This document shows positions 7,416 to 16,325 of a DNA stretch of 35,392 nucleotides, piece by piece (positions within the stretch are counted from its first letter, which is position 1; every line of letters starts with the position of its first letter). A program made the translations under genes and the position numbers. The DNA is from Acidiferrobacteraceae bacterium. Its GTDB lineage: Bacteria > Pseudomonadota > Gammaproteobacteria > Arenicellales > UBA868. The DNA is taken from positions 8,326 through 43,717 of the forward strand of contig PBSU01000017.1 in the NCBI GenBank assembly GCA_002726415.1, in the 5' to 3' direction. The notes below the pieces were generated by a model, which had not been told where the DNA came from, ran no database searches, and saw only the letters and a list, made by a program, of their open reading frames with translations.

Positions 7416-9611
7416 CTAGCCCCCCGCTCGCGGAGTCGATGACGAGGCCGGTCCGTCGGGCGCGTCTGCCGGTTTTTCTGATGGCTGATCCGGCGCTTTG
7501 TTTTTTGCGGCAATGCCACCAAGCCAGAACATAAACGCAACGCCGACCATGAACACCAACACTGCCAGGCTCACCATCTCAGTCATGGTGTAGTTACTAG
7601 GGGTGTACGACCAGGGCGAGGTATCGCGCATCACCCCGAAAATGTGCCAGTCGCCACGCAAACCGGATCGGATGAAACCCATCAAGCCCATATTCATCGT
7701 GATCACAAACGTAAGGAGCAGCAAGGCATACTGGCTACGCACCGTCATCTTGCCCCACTGTAATTGGCCCAGTTCCCGGGCACCGCGGAAAAGGTAGATG
7801 TCAATGGCTGTCACCAAAATGATGCAGCTGATCAACTGCAAGAATTGGGAGACCGCGATGTTGCGAAGGAACGGTGAGGCCTTCTCCATGACGACGAAGC
7901 CGTACACACCGAGGAATATCACCACGCTTAAGGCTGTCACCGCCATGTAAAGGCCCTGTGCGAGTTTGCCGTGGTCGCGCAACGCAAGGATAACGGCGAG
8001 TACAGCCATCGCGCATTCAAAAGCTAACAGGTAACCCACCGTTCGAAAATAGTGTGCCCGGTCTGCCGGCAGATCGAGGTCAGCCGGATCCAGGTTGAGC
8101 ATCGACAACGCGTACTGACCCACAATAGCGACTGCGACCAGCCCAGCCAGCGAAATCACGATCTGAGGAATGCGGCCTTGTTGACTGATCGGCACCACGT
8201 CGCTTTTGTTGCCGCGACGATAGAGTAGAAAACTGAAGAACGTCGACAGAATAATCAGGTTCACGACCGCGTTCTTTGCCGGCATCAGGCCCATAAACTT
8301 CAGCGTCGGGTGGTACTGGCTACCCCCCATGTCACCCACTTCTCCGCTGGTCAAGGGCAGGTTGTGCGGCGTAAGCCAGATCGCGAAAGAAATAATCAGC
8401 GCCCCGAGAATGAACTTGATGTATTTGTAGTAGCGGTCTGAGCCGGGTATCCGGGTCATGCCACTCCACAGGTAGTAATTACTGATCAGGAAGAGGGAAC
8501 CCACTAACATCGCCTGGATGATAAAAGTCCAGGAGAAATCTCCCCCCATCATATTGTTACCCATCACCGCACTGGTGGAATAAACCTCACGACCGAGGTA
8601 GTAACCTGCAAAAGGCAAAGGAATGAGGCCGCAGATGGCTACAAAGTTAGCGATGTACCCCATCCAGTCGTAATGGGCCCGTTCGGCTGGGGTCTTTGCG
8701 CCAATAAACTTGACCGCGGCATAAGCCCCTGCGACCAGCCCCCCGAATGCCAGATTGCCCAGCATCCGGTGAACCGCGACCGGTGTCGCGAGAATATTCT
8801 CAAACACCTGCCAGACCGTACCAATCAGTTCGCCTTCCTCGTCCACCCCCGCTGGGCTCATCATGAATCCGGCCCAGCTGTTCGCCAGTTGCATGATAGC
8901 GGTGCCAGCAATATTGAGCAGGATGCCTATCAGGATGTGCGAACTTTTGAGATCCTTCAATATCAGCACTCCCACTCCCAGCGGCAGGATGTACAACAGC
9001 GCAATGAAGGAGCGCGTATCCCCGCGCATCTGTAGGCCGAACCCACCAAATAGCAGCACCACTGCAGCGCCGATAATCAGAATCCCCAGCCCCCTGAAAA
9101 ACCACTGCAACTTGACAGGGAAAGGGCCACCTCCTTGCATACGGTTCCAGCCGTAGTAATACAGGTATAAGAAAAAAGTCTCGGCAAAAAACAGTAAGGC
9201 GTACATGAACATGACATCTTTGAACAAGCCGGCCATGTACCCCATAAAGGTCGGATAAAGCGTGAACAACGCAAAGGCGAGCAGCCCTCCCAGAGCTGCG
9301 GTAGTGGCGTAGGCCACACTTAAAAGGCTGGTGAATTCGTAGGCAAGTTTGTCCAGTTTTGAATCCGCGCCACGCCAGCCAACGATCTCAACGATAACCG
9401 CAAACAGCGGCACTCCGAGCACAAAGGCCCCGAAAAACAGGTGCATCTGCGCCAGAAACCAGACCAGTCGGCGCGAATCGATCCCCATAAACTGGCGATA
9501 CTCATTGGGCTCCAGCGCGAGTACCTCAGGGGAAAACAAAGCCAGGGTTACACCCAGCACAAGCCAGCCAGTGCCACGGGACGTCTCGCTTCTTAACTGT
9601 ATTTTCGTCAC
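7416..9611 (-). CDS. Cytochrome bd-like (CydA-like) membrane subunit, copy 2
   Basis: 731 residues, GTG start at 9611 with GAGG about 10 bases upstream. It is longer than classical CydA (about 520) and has roughly 14-16 hydrophobic helices. CydA-like haem features are a His in the first core helix (QMHLFF), Glu in FFAETFFLYLYYYGW, LANSW..MMSPAG, and a His in AVHRMLGN. No GRQPW quinol motif was seen. It closely resembles the copy at 1-1855, including YDWMGY-ANF, FAGYYLGREVY and LMPAKNAVVN. The C-terminal tail is rich in Pro, Ser and Ala. Upstream lies a 121-base gap after the cupredoxin gene; downstream the dihaem cytochrome follows at once. Such bd-like proteins with surrounding cytochromes c are known from nitrite oxidisers such as Nitrospira; their reaction is not settled. 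Confidence 0.88.
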   Translation of the reverse strand: MTKIQLRSETSRGTGWLVLGVTLALFSPEVLALEPNEYRQFMGIDSRRLVWFLAQMHLFFGAFVLGVPLFAVIVEIVGWRGADSKLDKLAYEFTSLLSVAYATTAALGGLLAFALFTLYPTFMGYMAGLFKDVMFMYALLFFAETFFLYLYYYGWNRMQGGGPFPVKLQWFFRGLGILIIGAAVVLLFGGFGLQMRGDTRSFIALLYILPLGVGVLILKDLKSSHILIGILLNIAGTAIMQLANSWAGFMMSPAGVDEEGELIGTVWQVFENILATPVAVHRMLGNLAFGGLVAGAYAAVKFIGAKTPAERAHYDWMGYIANFVAICGLIPLPFAGYYLGREVYSTSAVMGNNMMGGDFSWTFIIQAMLVGSLFLISNYYLWSGMTRIPGSDRYYKYIKFILGALIISFAIWLTPHNLPLTSGEVGDMGGSQYHPTLKFMGLMPAKNAVVNLIILSTFFSFLLYRRGNKSDVVPISQQGRIPQIVISLAGLVAVAIVGQYALSMLNLDPADLDLPADRAHYFRTVGYLLAFECAMAVLAVILALRDHGKLAQGLYMAVTALSVVIFLGVYGFVVMEKASPFLRNIAVSQFLQLISCIILVTAIDIYLFRGARELGQLQWGKMTVRSQYALLLLTFVITMNMGLMGFIRSGLRGDWHIFGVMRDTSPWSYTPSNYTMTEMVSLAVLVFMVGVAFMFWLGGIAAKNKAPDQPSEKPADAPDGPASSSTPRAGG

Positions 9612-9732
9612 GTTATCACTGCCTCAAATTTCTCGGTTCTGCCCATCTAGACTCACCACAACGGCTGGCCAGTGAATTGCCTGGGAATCCTGCCCTGACC
9701 GGAGTGAATGGTTCATCTTTGGTGTATGGTGG

Positions 9733-10524
9733 TTATTGTGTTGCGGAATATGTGAAGTTCGCTTGCGCTACACCCTTGGCCGGAACGCTGATGGCCGTTT
9801 TTTGAATACCGAATCGTGGATGCCAGGCCTTGACGGTATAGTCTCCCGGAGGCACATCATCGATCGAGTAAGAGCCATCCTCCTTAACCACCACAGCATA
9901 AGGATGCTGGGGTGCCATCATGAAACCGAACATAAAATTATGTGCCTCACAGTTCACACTGATAAACGAAGAACGCCGCGGCTTGAGCTTTTTGACAATG
10001 TCTCCTGGATCGGGTTGGCCGAAATTGAACATGGTGCGCTTGACTACCCTGCCTTTTTCTATCCCGATCATTTCCCGGGTATTAATGTTGTGCAGTACCG
10101 AATCCGGGTCCGCATGCCGGATGAGGATTTTGCCCGGCTTAACTACCTGCACCCATGGGTGAAAACGACAACCTTCCTGGAGCACCATGTAGCTGCCTCC
10201 TTCCGGCGTCCCCCATTTTTTTCCTTCGCCGATCTTGTCGATAAAAACGAACATCCCACGCAACGCACCATCCTTAACGTCAACCCAGACAACCTCGCGG
10301 TATCCGGTTCCTTGATCGTCACACACATCAATGTTCTTGGTAATTGATATCTTGTCGATTGCATCAACTGGAAGTTCACCTTCAAATTTCACCTGGCCCT
10401 TAATACTGCCGCCGTCAACCACATCGACTTCGGAGTACTTCTTGGCGGCACTCGCAGCCAAGGGCAGAATCACTAACAGACAACCCGTTAGCACCAGTCG
10501 ACCTAAATAGTTGAATTGCACCAT
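9733..10524 (-). CDS. Periplasmic cupredoxin-like protein with a carboxypeptidase-regulatory-like tail
   Basis: 263 residues, ATG at 10524 with GGAGAAA upstream, signal peptide about 1-26. The middle holds a cupredoxin-like fold: His in DSVLHNIN, then Cys and His in VNCEAHNFMFGFMM, with Met residues following, the usual order of type 1 copper ligands (H, C, H, M). The C-terminal part (EDGSYSIDDVPPGDYTVKAW) is the beta-sandwich seen in carboxypeptidase-regulatory-like or transthyretin-like domains. It lies 18 bases after the protoporphyrinogen oxidase gene. A decayed relative lies in the leader of the peroxidase operon (24841-25080). Copper binding and an electron-shuttle role are inferred. 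Confidence 0.75.
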   Translation of the reverse strand: MVQFNYLGRLVLTGCLLVILPLAASAAKKYSEVDVVDGGSIKGQVKFEGELPVDAIDKISITKNIDVCDDQGTGYREVVWVDVKDGALRGMFVFIDKIGEGKKWGTPEGGSYMVLQEGCRFHPWVQVVKPGKILIRHADPDSVLHNINTREMIGIEKGRVVKRTMFNFGQPDPGDIVKKLKPRRSSFISVNCEAHNFMFGFMMAPQHPYAVVVKEDGSYSIDDVPPGDYTVKAWHPRFGIQKTAISVPAKGVAQANFTYSATQ

Positions 10525-10542
10525 GAGGTGTTTCTCCGTTGA

Positions 10543-11991
10543 TTACAAAGGTTGTGTAAGAGTCTGGCCGCTGGCCAGCGGGGTCTGGGGCAAGCCTTTT
10601 GTGGCGTTGACCGATAACCGCCTGACTGCTTGGGATCCCAGCAGTTGTGTAGAAATCTTTTCGGCCACCGCACCGGCCTGGATCAGTCGATCCCGAACCG
10701 AAACCCCACCGGCATAGGCTGAAACAAGGTGAAGTCCTGATGATTTCTCAAATTGCTGGTCGATTGACTTCAGTCTTTGCGAGTAAGCACCGAAATACAG
10801 TGGCAGGGCCCGTGGGTGGCGATCGATCCGAACCATCACCGGATCCGCACGTAATCCAAGCAACGGCTCCAGGTCCGACAGCACCTTGTTGACAGCGGTC
10901 TTATCGTCATCAAGCAGTGCACCCGGGTGACGGGCGCCACCCAAATAACAGCTCAGCAACACGTGCCCCTGCGGCGCACGATTGGAAAACACACTCGCGG
11001 GCCAGAGGCAGCCGTTGATTTGCCTATTTTCATGCCCCGGGACCAGAAAACCCGTGCCTTCTAGCCGGTGCGTCACGGCATCCCGGCTAAATCCCAGATG
11101 CACGACCATCACCGGGGCATAGGTAATCCCATCGAGCAGGTGTGCCAGTGTCTGATTCAAGTCGCGCACGAGCGCTGCGGTTTCCTGAGCGGGCGTCGCA
11201 ACCACCAGGTGGCGCGCGCTTGTCACACTGCCGTCAGCCGCCTCAACCCACCAACGAGACCCAACACGACTGATCGATTTTGCGGCTTTACCAAGCAGCG
11301 GACGCACCGACACGCTCAAAGAATCGATCAAGCTTTGCATGCCACCTGAAAAACTGGCGGCCTGTGGTGCCCCGGGGCGAGGTGCTCCTTGCAAACGACG
11401 GCAAAGCACTCCTGCGGTAATGCTCCCGAAACGCTCCTCTAATCCAGTCAGACGAGGCAAAGTGGCTTTCGCTTCAGCCAGTTCAACATCGGATGCCAGT
11501 GAACCAGCGACATAGGGCTCAATTCCGTACTGGAGTACTTCCCGCCCAAAACGACGGAGCACAAAATCACTGACGCTCTCGCCCGGTATCGCCAGGCGCG
11601 GTCGAAATGGTTCGGTCGCTAAACGCATCCGGCCGGCAAAACTGAACAGTTTCGAGCGCAGCATCCCAGCCACGGTAGAGGGCACGTCTTGCAGGACACC
11701 ATCGCGCAAAAGATAACGGGCAGCATCGGGCTTTTTTCGGGTCAGCAGTGTCCCCAACCCAACCCCCTCCAGTATGGGGGTGGTATCTCCCGCCGGATCC
11801 ATCAACCAGGTAGCACCGGATTCAGTCAGCCAGCCCTGACCTTGGCGCGATCGGATCTTGCCGCCGGCCTCCTGCTGACCCTCCCACAATTCGACTTCCA
11901 GTCCATTTCGGCGCAGGTGCCATGCGCACGCCAGGCCAGACACACCGCCGCCAATGACCAGCGTATCCAGTGACTCAGTTTGCCGATTCAT
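10543..11991 (-). CDS. hemG: Protoporphyrinogen oxidase (HemY/HemG flavin type)
   Basis: 482 residues. The N-terminal dinucleotide motif LVIGGGVSGLACAWHLRR followed by an acidic residue (VELWE) is the FAD site of the monoamine-oxidase-like superfamily, and SGATWLMDP, SFSGGMQSL and the C-terminal AYAGGVSVRDRL are characteristic of the HemY-type protoporphyrinogen oxidases. It would convert protoporphyrinogen IX (or coproporphyrinogen III) to the porphyrin in haem synthesis. Its ATG overlaps the stop of the radical SAM gene (ATGA), so the two are translationally coupled. Finding a haem-synthesis gene inside a cytochrome operon suggests dedicated cofactor supply. A related amine-oxidase-fold enzyme acting on another porphyrin cannot be excluded. 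Confidence 0.85.
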   Translation of the reverse strand: MNRQTESLDTLVIGGGVSGLACAWHLRRNGLEVELWEGQQEAGGKIRSRQGQGWLTESGATWLMDPAGDTTPILEGVGLGTLLTRKKPDAARYLLRDGVLQDVPSTVAGMLRSKLFSFAGRMRLATEPFRPRLAIPGESVSDFVLRRFGREVLQYGIEPYVAGSLASDVELAEAKATLPRLTGLEERFGSITAGVLCRRLQGAPRPGAPQAASFSGGMQSLIDSLSVSVRPLLGKAAKSISRVGSRWWVEAADGSVTSARHLVVATPAQETAALVRDLNQTLAHLLDGITYAPVMVVHLGFSRDAVTHRLEGTGFLVPGHENRQINGCLWPASVFSNRAPQGHVLLSCYLGGARHPGALLDDDKTAVNKVLSDLEPLLGLRADPVMVRIDRHPRALPLYFGAYSQRLKSIDQQFEKSSGLHLVSAYAGGVSVRDRLIQAGAVAEKISTQLLGSQAVRRLSVNATKGLPQTPLASGQTLTQPL

Positions 11992-13244
11992 CGGCTATTC
12001 CCTGGTGGGCCGGCTGGTCCGAAACGCCGGGCTGCCATGGTTTTAAGGTGCTCCGTGGTCACGGCACTATGACCTTTCTCTTGGGCAAATATCTCGGCGC
12101 GTTTGCGCAGCATACGCTGCAGGGGCGCAGGTGCCCTGGAAAGCCGGGACGCTGCAGCAGGTGTCCAGGTGATCGTATTGCGAGCTACGTCGGTCAGCGC
12201 AACAATAGTGCTGCCGCCTTTGGGCTGGTAGACGCAGTCGGGGTCTTGGTCCATTAACGCCCCGCCGGCCGCAACGGCACCGGCCCGACACCCACCGCAT
12301 AGTTCGCGATATTCACAAGCGCCGCATTTGCCGTTGAGAGTGCCGTTACGCAAACTGGCAAACACTGGGGAATGGTTCCAAAGGTCTGTGATGGAACTTT
12401 CACGCACATTGCCAAGGGAATCCGGTAAGTACGGACAGGGCGTAATGTCACCGGTGCTGGTCACCCGGCAATAGTGAATGCCCGCTATACAACCATCCCC
12501 TTCACGACCGCTGATCAAGTTAGTCGCCGATGCGGATTTTTGACTCAACGCCACACGTTTGAACTGGGGCGCACAACGAGGTCGCACGATGCACTGCGGG
12601 TGCTGTCGTTGCAGCTCTACCAGTTCCTGGAGTACTTCTTCGTGACGGGCGGGGCTTAACTGAGTGAACGTCGTGCCTCGCCCGGTACAAATAACAAAAA
12701 AAACATTCAGAACCCGTGCGCCGCTGTTCGCCGCAAATTGGGCTACCTCGGAAAGCTCGTGTACATTTTCAGCCGTTACCGTGAAATGCAGTTGGAAATC
12801 CAATTGCTGTCGCCGGCAATGGTCGATACCCGCCATGGTTTTGTGCCAAGCGCCTGGCAGCCCACGAAAGCGATCATGGCGCTCAGCATTCAATGAGTCC
12901 AGGCTGATTCCCAATCCGCTGACGCCGGCAACCTTGAGACTTTCAACCCGCTTACGGTTTAGCATCACGCCATTGGTTCCGACGACGATTGGTAAATCAC
13001 GATCAGATCCGTATTGGATTATCTGCTCGAGGTCACTGCGCACCAGCGGCTCACCGCCGGTCAAGACAATCATGGTCGAGTGACCCATCGCCACCACCTG
13101 GTCGAGCAGATTGCAAACCTCGTCCGTAGTTAATTCCCCCTTACTGGAGGTGTTCAACGTATCAGCATCAAGGTAGCAGTGCGGGCAGGCCAGGTTGCAG
13201 CGGCGCGTTAGATTAATTGCCAGCAGGGAAAGTTCGTTCATCAC
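11988..13244 (-). CDS. Radical SAM/SPASM haem-type enzyme (AhbC/AhbD/NirJ-like) with a PCP_red-like tail
   Basis: 418 residues. The radical SAM cluster motif is C-x3-C-x2-C (CNLACPHC, about residues 16-23), followed by GGEP and the GISLDS segment. The C-terminal part has the auxiliary-cluster cysteines CIAGIHYCRV..GDITPCPYLP and CGACEYRELCGGCRAGA..DPDC, a pattern typical of AhbC, AhbD and NirJ, which remodel tetrapyrrole side chains. After this come about 50 residues (WTPAAASRLSRAPAPLQRMLRK onward, ending KTMAARRFG) that look like the PCP_red domain found at the end of protochlorophyllide reductase subunit B. The same motif is repeated in the adjacent stress protein. The enzyme is 18 bases downstream of that gene and overlaps hemG by four bases. 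The exact reaction (haem synthase or a modification step) is open. Confidence 0.8.
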   Translation of the reverse strand: MMNELSLLAINLTRRCNLACPHCYLDADTLNTSSKGELTTDEVCNLLDQVVAMGHSTMIVLTGGEPLVRSDLEQIIQYGSDRDLPIVVGTNGVMLNRKRVESLKVAGVSGLGISLDSLNAERHDRFRGLPGAWHKTMAGIDHCRRQQLDFQLHFTVTAENVHELSEVAQFAANSGARVLNVFFVICTGRGTTFTQLSPARHEEVLQELVELQRQHPQCIVRPRCAPQFKRVALSQKSASATNLISGREGDGCIAGIHYCRVTSTGDITPCPYLPDSLGNVRESSITDLWNHSPVFASLRNGTLNGKCGACEYRELCGGCRAGAVAAGGALMDQDPDCVYQPKGGSTIVALTDVARNTITWTPAAASRLSRAPAPLQRMLRKRAEIFAQEKGHSAVTTEHLKTMAARRFGPAGPPGNSR

Positions 13245-13262
13245 TATCAGTCCGGAATCCGG

Positions 13263-15440
13263 TCAGTCACTGTTCCTTGAAGGCGACGCTGTCGCGTATT
13301 GCGACGGGCTGAGGTCACTGTGGAAACTCCCTTTCTCGGCCCAGCTGCCTCGCGCATGTCGCAGTACTTCGCTGGTGACCTCGGTCAGGTTAAGGTCACG
13401 GGCACACCGCTCCATTTCCGTTACCACCATGCCGCGAACGAATTCGGGAATTTTTGCAATGGTCCTTCGCACCTCATCGGTCTGCGGCATCGTGTTGGGT
13501 TGTTTTGCCGAACCGGTTTCCCACTCGAGATATTTCCTTTCAATCAACTCGTTGGAAACCTCGTTGAGGCCTTGCCGAACCGCAAAGGCTTCAATACGCT
13601 TGCGAGTAAGGTCACGCATGAATCCAAGGGGCACTTTCGCCAGTCGAGCCAGTGCTGACTCACTCCAGTCGAGGGTCACCTGCGCATCCAAGCCACTCGG
13701 GTCGGGTCCGGATACCTGATCATGGCCGAAAGGACACTTCCCGCCCGTCGATACACCCGCCCCGAGCATCTCCTGGCGCCCCAGTTTCTTCGCGGCCTCA
13801 ACAACTTCAGGCGTTATCTCGTCGATGTTGTGCTCAAGGGCATAGCGCTCTGCCTGTCTTCGGCAAGCTTCCTGCATAAACCCTGCAGGTATCTGAGCAA
13901 GTCTGGCTAACGCTGCCGCCTGCCATGCGCCGGTATCGAGTTGAACGGAATCATCCTCCTGATCAACCGTTCTCTTCTGGTCAACAAAACCCGCGACATG
14001 TTCCGCCAATACCACAGCAGACTTTTTACTGCGGGCTTTTTTTTGTGCACGGGCCCGGATGTTTTCTTTTTCAGCCTTCTCCGAGATTCGCTCCAGAAGT
14101 TCAACCGCGCCATCCGACCAAGGCATAGGGCCGACTGGATCACTTGCCTTTAATTCACCGCGTTGGTCCGCCTCCACAATCTCTTTGAGTGCTCGAGTTG
14201 CGTGAGCGGGGCACAACGTTGCGGTTATTTGCTCTACCATGCTCTCGGTAATAACGGTATGCCCTTGCTTTTCTGCTTCGCGCAACACCGCCGTACGGGC
14301 CATTGCCTGAGCGAACTGCGGCACCCTTTCGATGCACGCGGTCGCTTCCACCGTCCAGGAGGTGGTGATATCCGCGACCGACTCTGCCGGTGGGGTATAT
14401 TCGCGCTGACTTATCAGCAGTGCACACCTCGCATCGTTCATCAAATGCTCTGTGTTGCCCCCGAGGTCCAGTCCCGAATCAGCATGGATGCCCGTTTTTC
14501 CTACCACCAGTAATGCGGAGTTCACTTTTTCAATGTATTTGCTAATAACATCGTGAGGCTTGCCGTCAAGTAACTCGGTCTTCACTTCGATATCACATTC
14601 ACCCGCAATGCTTTGCGCTATCGCCAGATGGCCCTGGTAAATCTTGGCCAATCCAGAGTCGATGATCTCTTCGTGCAGTTTTTCCTGCTCCTGGAAGCGG
14701 AAAACCTTACCGGCCTCCTCCGAGAGGACGTCGGCAATTCGATTGAACGCGACATAATGGTAATAAGGGTCGAAGGCCGCTACGACATGTAGCGCGCAGT
14801 TCCAGTGGCGCGCTAGAGTTATAGCGGTGAGCAGACCGCCCCAGGCCTGCGGCGAGCCATCGACTCCAACTACGATCGGACCCTTTGACAGGTTCGCCTG
14901 TGGATCCTTAATAATCAGAGCGTCGATCTGTGTGCGGCGCACGACACGCGCGCAGACCGTACCCAAACCACCGCCCGGAATTGCCCCAAGACCCCGCGCT
15001 CCAATCACCAGAAGATCGTACTTGCCGCTGTTGGTTTCCTCGGTTAATACCCGATAGTTCTTTCCTTCAAGAGCGCGCCGCGCAAATGTGATATCTGCCT
15101 TGTTGCAGATTCTCTGGGCATAATCCAGATAAGAATCAGTAATGATGGATAAGCCCCGGGTAATCAGATCGTCATGGATGTCCCGTTGGCGTTCCAACTC
15201 CTGTTCTACCCTAAATTGCTCTGGCAGGCCCCCCTCCATTTGCCGGAAACGACGGTCATGCATCATTGCGGCGTAAGCGTGACAGGCCGTTACCTTGGCG
15301 CCGGACAGCGTGGCCATAGCTGCGGCCTCAACGGTTGCACGATTCGCATGATCCGAAGCATCTACCGGCAACAGCAAATGCCGGTATTGCGGAAGATTGA
15401 TTACCTGCTCTTCACGAAGCCGTGCAGACTCAGCACCCAT
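13263..15440 (-). CDS. Tandem universal stress protein with five PCP_red-like repeats
   Basis: Start ATG at 15440, eight bases after GAGG; a TTG five codons upstream is less likely. About 725 residues. Two UspA domains come first: residues about 20-165 (HLLLPVDASDHANRA, VIGARGLG) and 170-345 (IVVGVDGSPQAWGGL, VVGKTGIH). Then five segments of about 45 residues repeat the pattern W-x2-A-x-A-R-(h)-x-(h)-I/V-P-x-F-x2-x-R..E..A....(I/V)T.E, beginning near residues 360, 440, 505, 585 and 650; the second copy is the weakest. These match PCP_red-type domains. No signal peptide, so cytoplasmic. Stress proteins fused to this domain are known from nitrogen-cycling bacteria. The first gap upstream (138 bases) separates it from the dihaem cytochrome gene. 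Function inferred: nucleotide sensing linked to tetrapyrrole or redox enzymes. Confidence 0.78.
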   Translation of the reverse strand: MGAESARLREEQVINLPQYRHLLLPVDASDHANRATVEAAAMATLSGAKVTACHAYAAMMHDRRFRQMEGGLPEQFRVEQELERQRDIHDDLITRGLSIITDSYLDYAQRICNKADITFARRALEGKNYRVLTEETNSGKYDLLVIGARGLGAIPGGGLGTVCARVVRRTQIDALIIKDPQANLSKGPIVVGVDGSPQAWGGLLTAITLARHWNCALHVVAAFDPYYHYVAFNRIADVLSEEAGKVFRFQEQEKLHEEIIDSGLAKIYQGHLAIAQSIAGECDIEVKTELLDGKPHDVISKYIEKVNSALLVVGKTGIHADSGLDLGGNTEHLMNDARCALLISQREYTPPAESVADITTSWTVEATACIERVPQFAQAMARTAVLREAEKQGHTVITESMVEQITATLCPAHATRALKEIVEADQRGELKASDPVGPMPWSDGAVELLERISEKAEKENIRARAQKKARSKKSAVVLAEHVAGFVDQKRTVDQEDDSVQLDTGAWQAAALARLAQIPAGFMQEACRRQAERYALEHNIDEITPEVVEAAKKLGRQEMLGAGVSTGGKCPFGHDQVSGPDPSGLDAQVTLDWSESALARLAKVPLGFMRDLTRKRIEAFAVRQGLNEVSNELIERKYLEWETGSAKQPNTMPQTDEVRRTIAKIPEFVRGMVVTEMERCARDLNLTEVTSEVLRHARGSWAEKGSFHSDLSPSQYATASPSRNSD

Positions 15441-15578
15441 ATTCGATTGCCTCAATCAATTTTGATATTGCACGATGGTTCATCCTGGCGTGTTTTGAAG
15501 CCCCACTGTTGCGCAAGTTGGATCGACGGTGGGTGGCGGTGGCAGTAAATGCCCGGATTTTCCAGTGCACTAAGCCGG

Positions 15579-16280
15579 TCATCCTCCAGCCTCCGTCGGT
15601 ATACCTTTAAGTTCCACTTTCTGAATGCCGCGTAAATAACCAATCACGGTAATGATGTCCTCGCGCTGCATCGTTTGTTCTGCGTCCAAACTGCTGCACA
15701 ATTGCCACGGTCCGCCATAGTTGCTGAGTTTTTCCGAAGCCTTGGGGATAACATTCGCAATCGCGGGTACGCTTGAATCATGGCAACTCTCACAATGTTC
15801 CAGAAACAGATCGTCGCCGGCGATGAGGCGGGTATAGGCGAGTACAGCAATCTGCTCCTGTTCACTCAAAACAGCGCGCCAGGGTGGCATCGTTTCACGC
15901 CCGTCGCGGATCGATACGATGAGTTCGGTATCGGGTCTATCCAGCCGCTCCCCGCTTGCGAAATTGGGAGCACCCGGCAGAATCGGGATGCCGTCGTAGC
16001 CATGACACATCGCGCAGTTGGTCTGATAAATGTCGCGGGCATCGTTCAAGGCCGCAAAATCGGTTTCAGAGGCGCCGCCATCTCCTGCACCCGCCAGACC
16101 GATGCCGCACAGCCAGACGAACACGAGTGCCATCCCCCTGCCGGCCCGACTCAAGGCGAAACCTTGGCCAGACACCGATGCCATAGCGCCCGTTTTTGCC
16201 TCTCGCGGCCTGACCCCGTGACAAAGGTCGGGCCCCAGCGCTCCGACGGCCCGCATTTCTGATCGTGCTTGCTCTCCCAC
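15579..16280 (-). CDS. Dihaem cytochrome c, first gene of the bd-like/cytochrome operon
   Basis: 233 residues from a GTG at 16280 with CCGGAGAAA just upstream. The sigma-54 promoter 46 bases further on fits this start (leader of about 35 bases). The first hydrophobic segment is at about residues 50-66 (MALVFVWLCGIGLAGAG), which is unusually far from the start for a signal peptide, so a later start at 16184 or 16133 is possible. Haem motifs are CAMCH at 89-93 and CESCH at 163-167. A Met-Pro-Pro segment (ETMPPWRA) follows the first haem and fits an axial ligand. A two-domain periplasmic electron carrier is likely. The downstream neighbour is the stress-protein fusion. Confidence 0.8.
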   Translation of the reverse strand: MGEQARSEMRAVGALGPDLCHGVRPREAKTGAMASVSGQGFALSRAGRGMALVFVWLCGIGLAGAGDGGASETDFAALNDARDIYQTNCAMCHGYDGIPILPGAPNFASGERLDRPDTELIVSIRDGRETMPPWRAVLSEQEQIAVLAYTRLIAGDDLFLEHCESCHDSSVPAIANVIPKASEKLSNYGGPWQLCSSLDAEQTMQREDIITVIGYLRGIQKVELKGIPTEAGG

Positions 16281-16325
16281 AGTTTCTCCGGTTGACGCCC
16301 AACAGGTTCTAGTACCTTTCCATAC

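Noticed and set aside
6446-7534. Long plus-strand open frame of 362 codons opposite the dihaem cytochrome gene
   Set aside because: The minus-strand frame has signal anchor, two CxxCH motifs and coupled neighbours. The opposite frame has no recognisable domain or ribosome site and follows from the codon bias of the real gene.
9664-9682. Plus-strand TGGCCAGTGAATTGCC resembling a sigma-54 promoter before the cupredoxin gene
   Set aside because: The -24 element has two mismatches and the orientation faces the end of the cupredoxin gene, with no gene to transcribe on that strand. No dyad of the shared type lies near.
9703-9714. TGAATGGTTCA as a further activator site in front of CydA-like copy 2
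   Set aside because: The arms are only four bases long and the geometry differs from the 15-base dyads; no sigma-54 element lies downstream on the minus strand.
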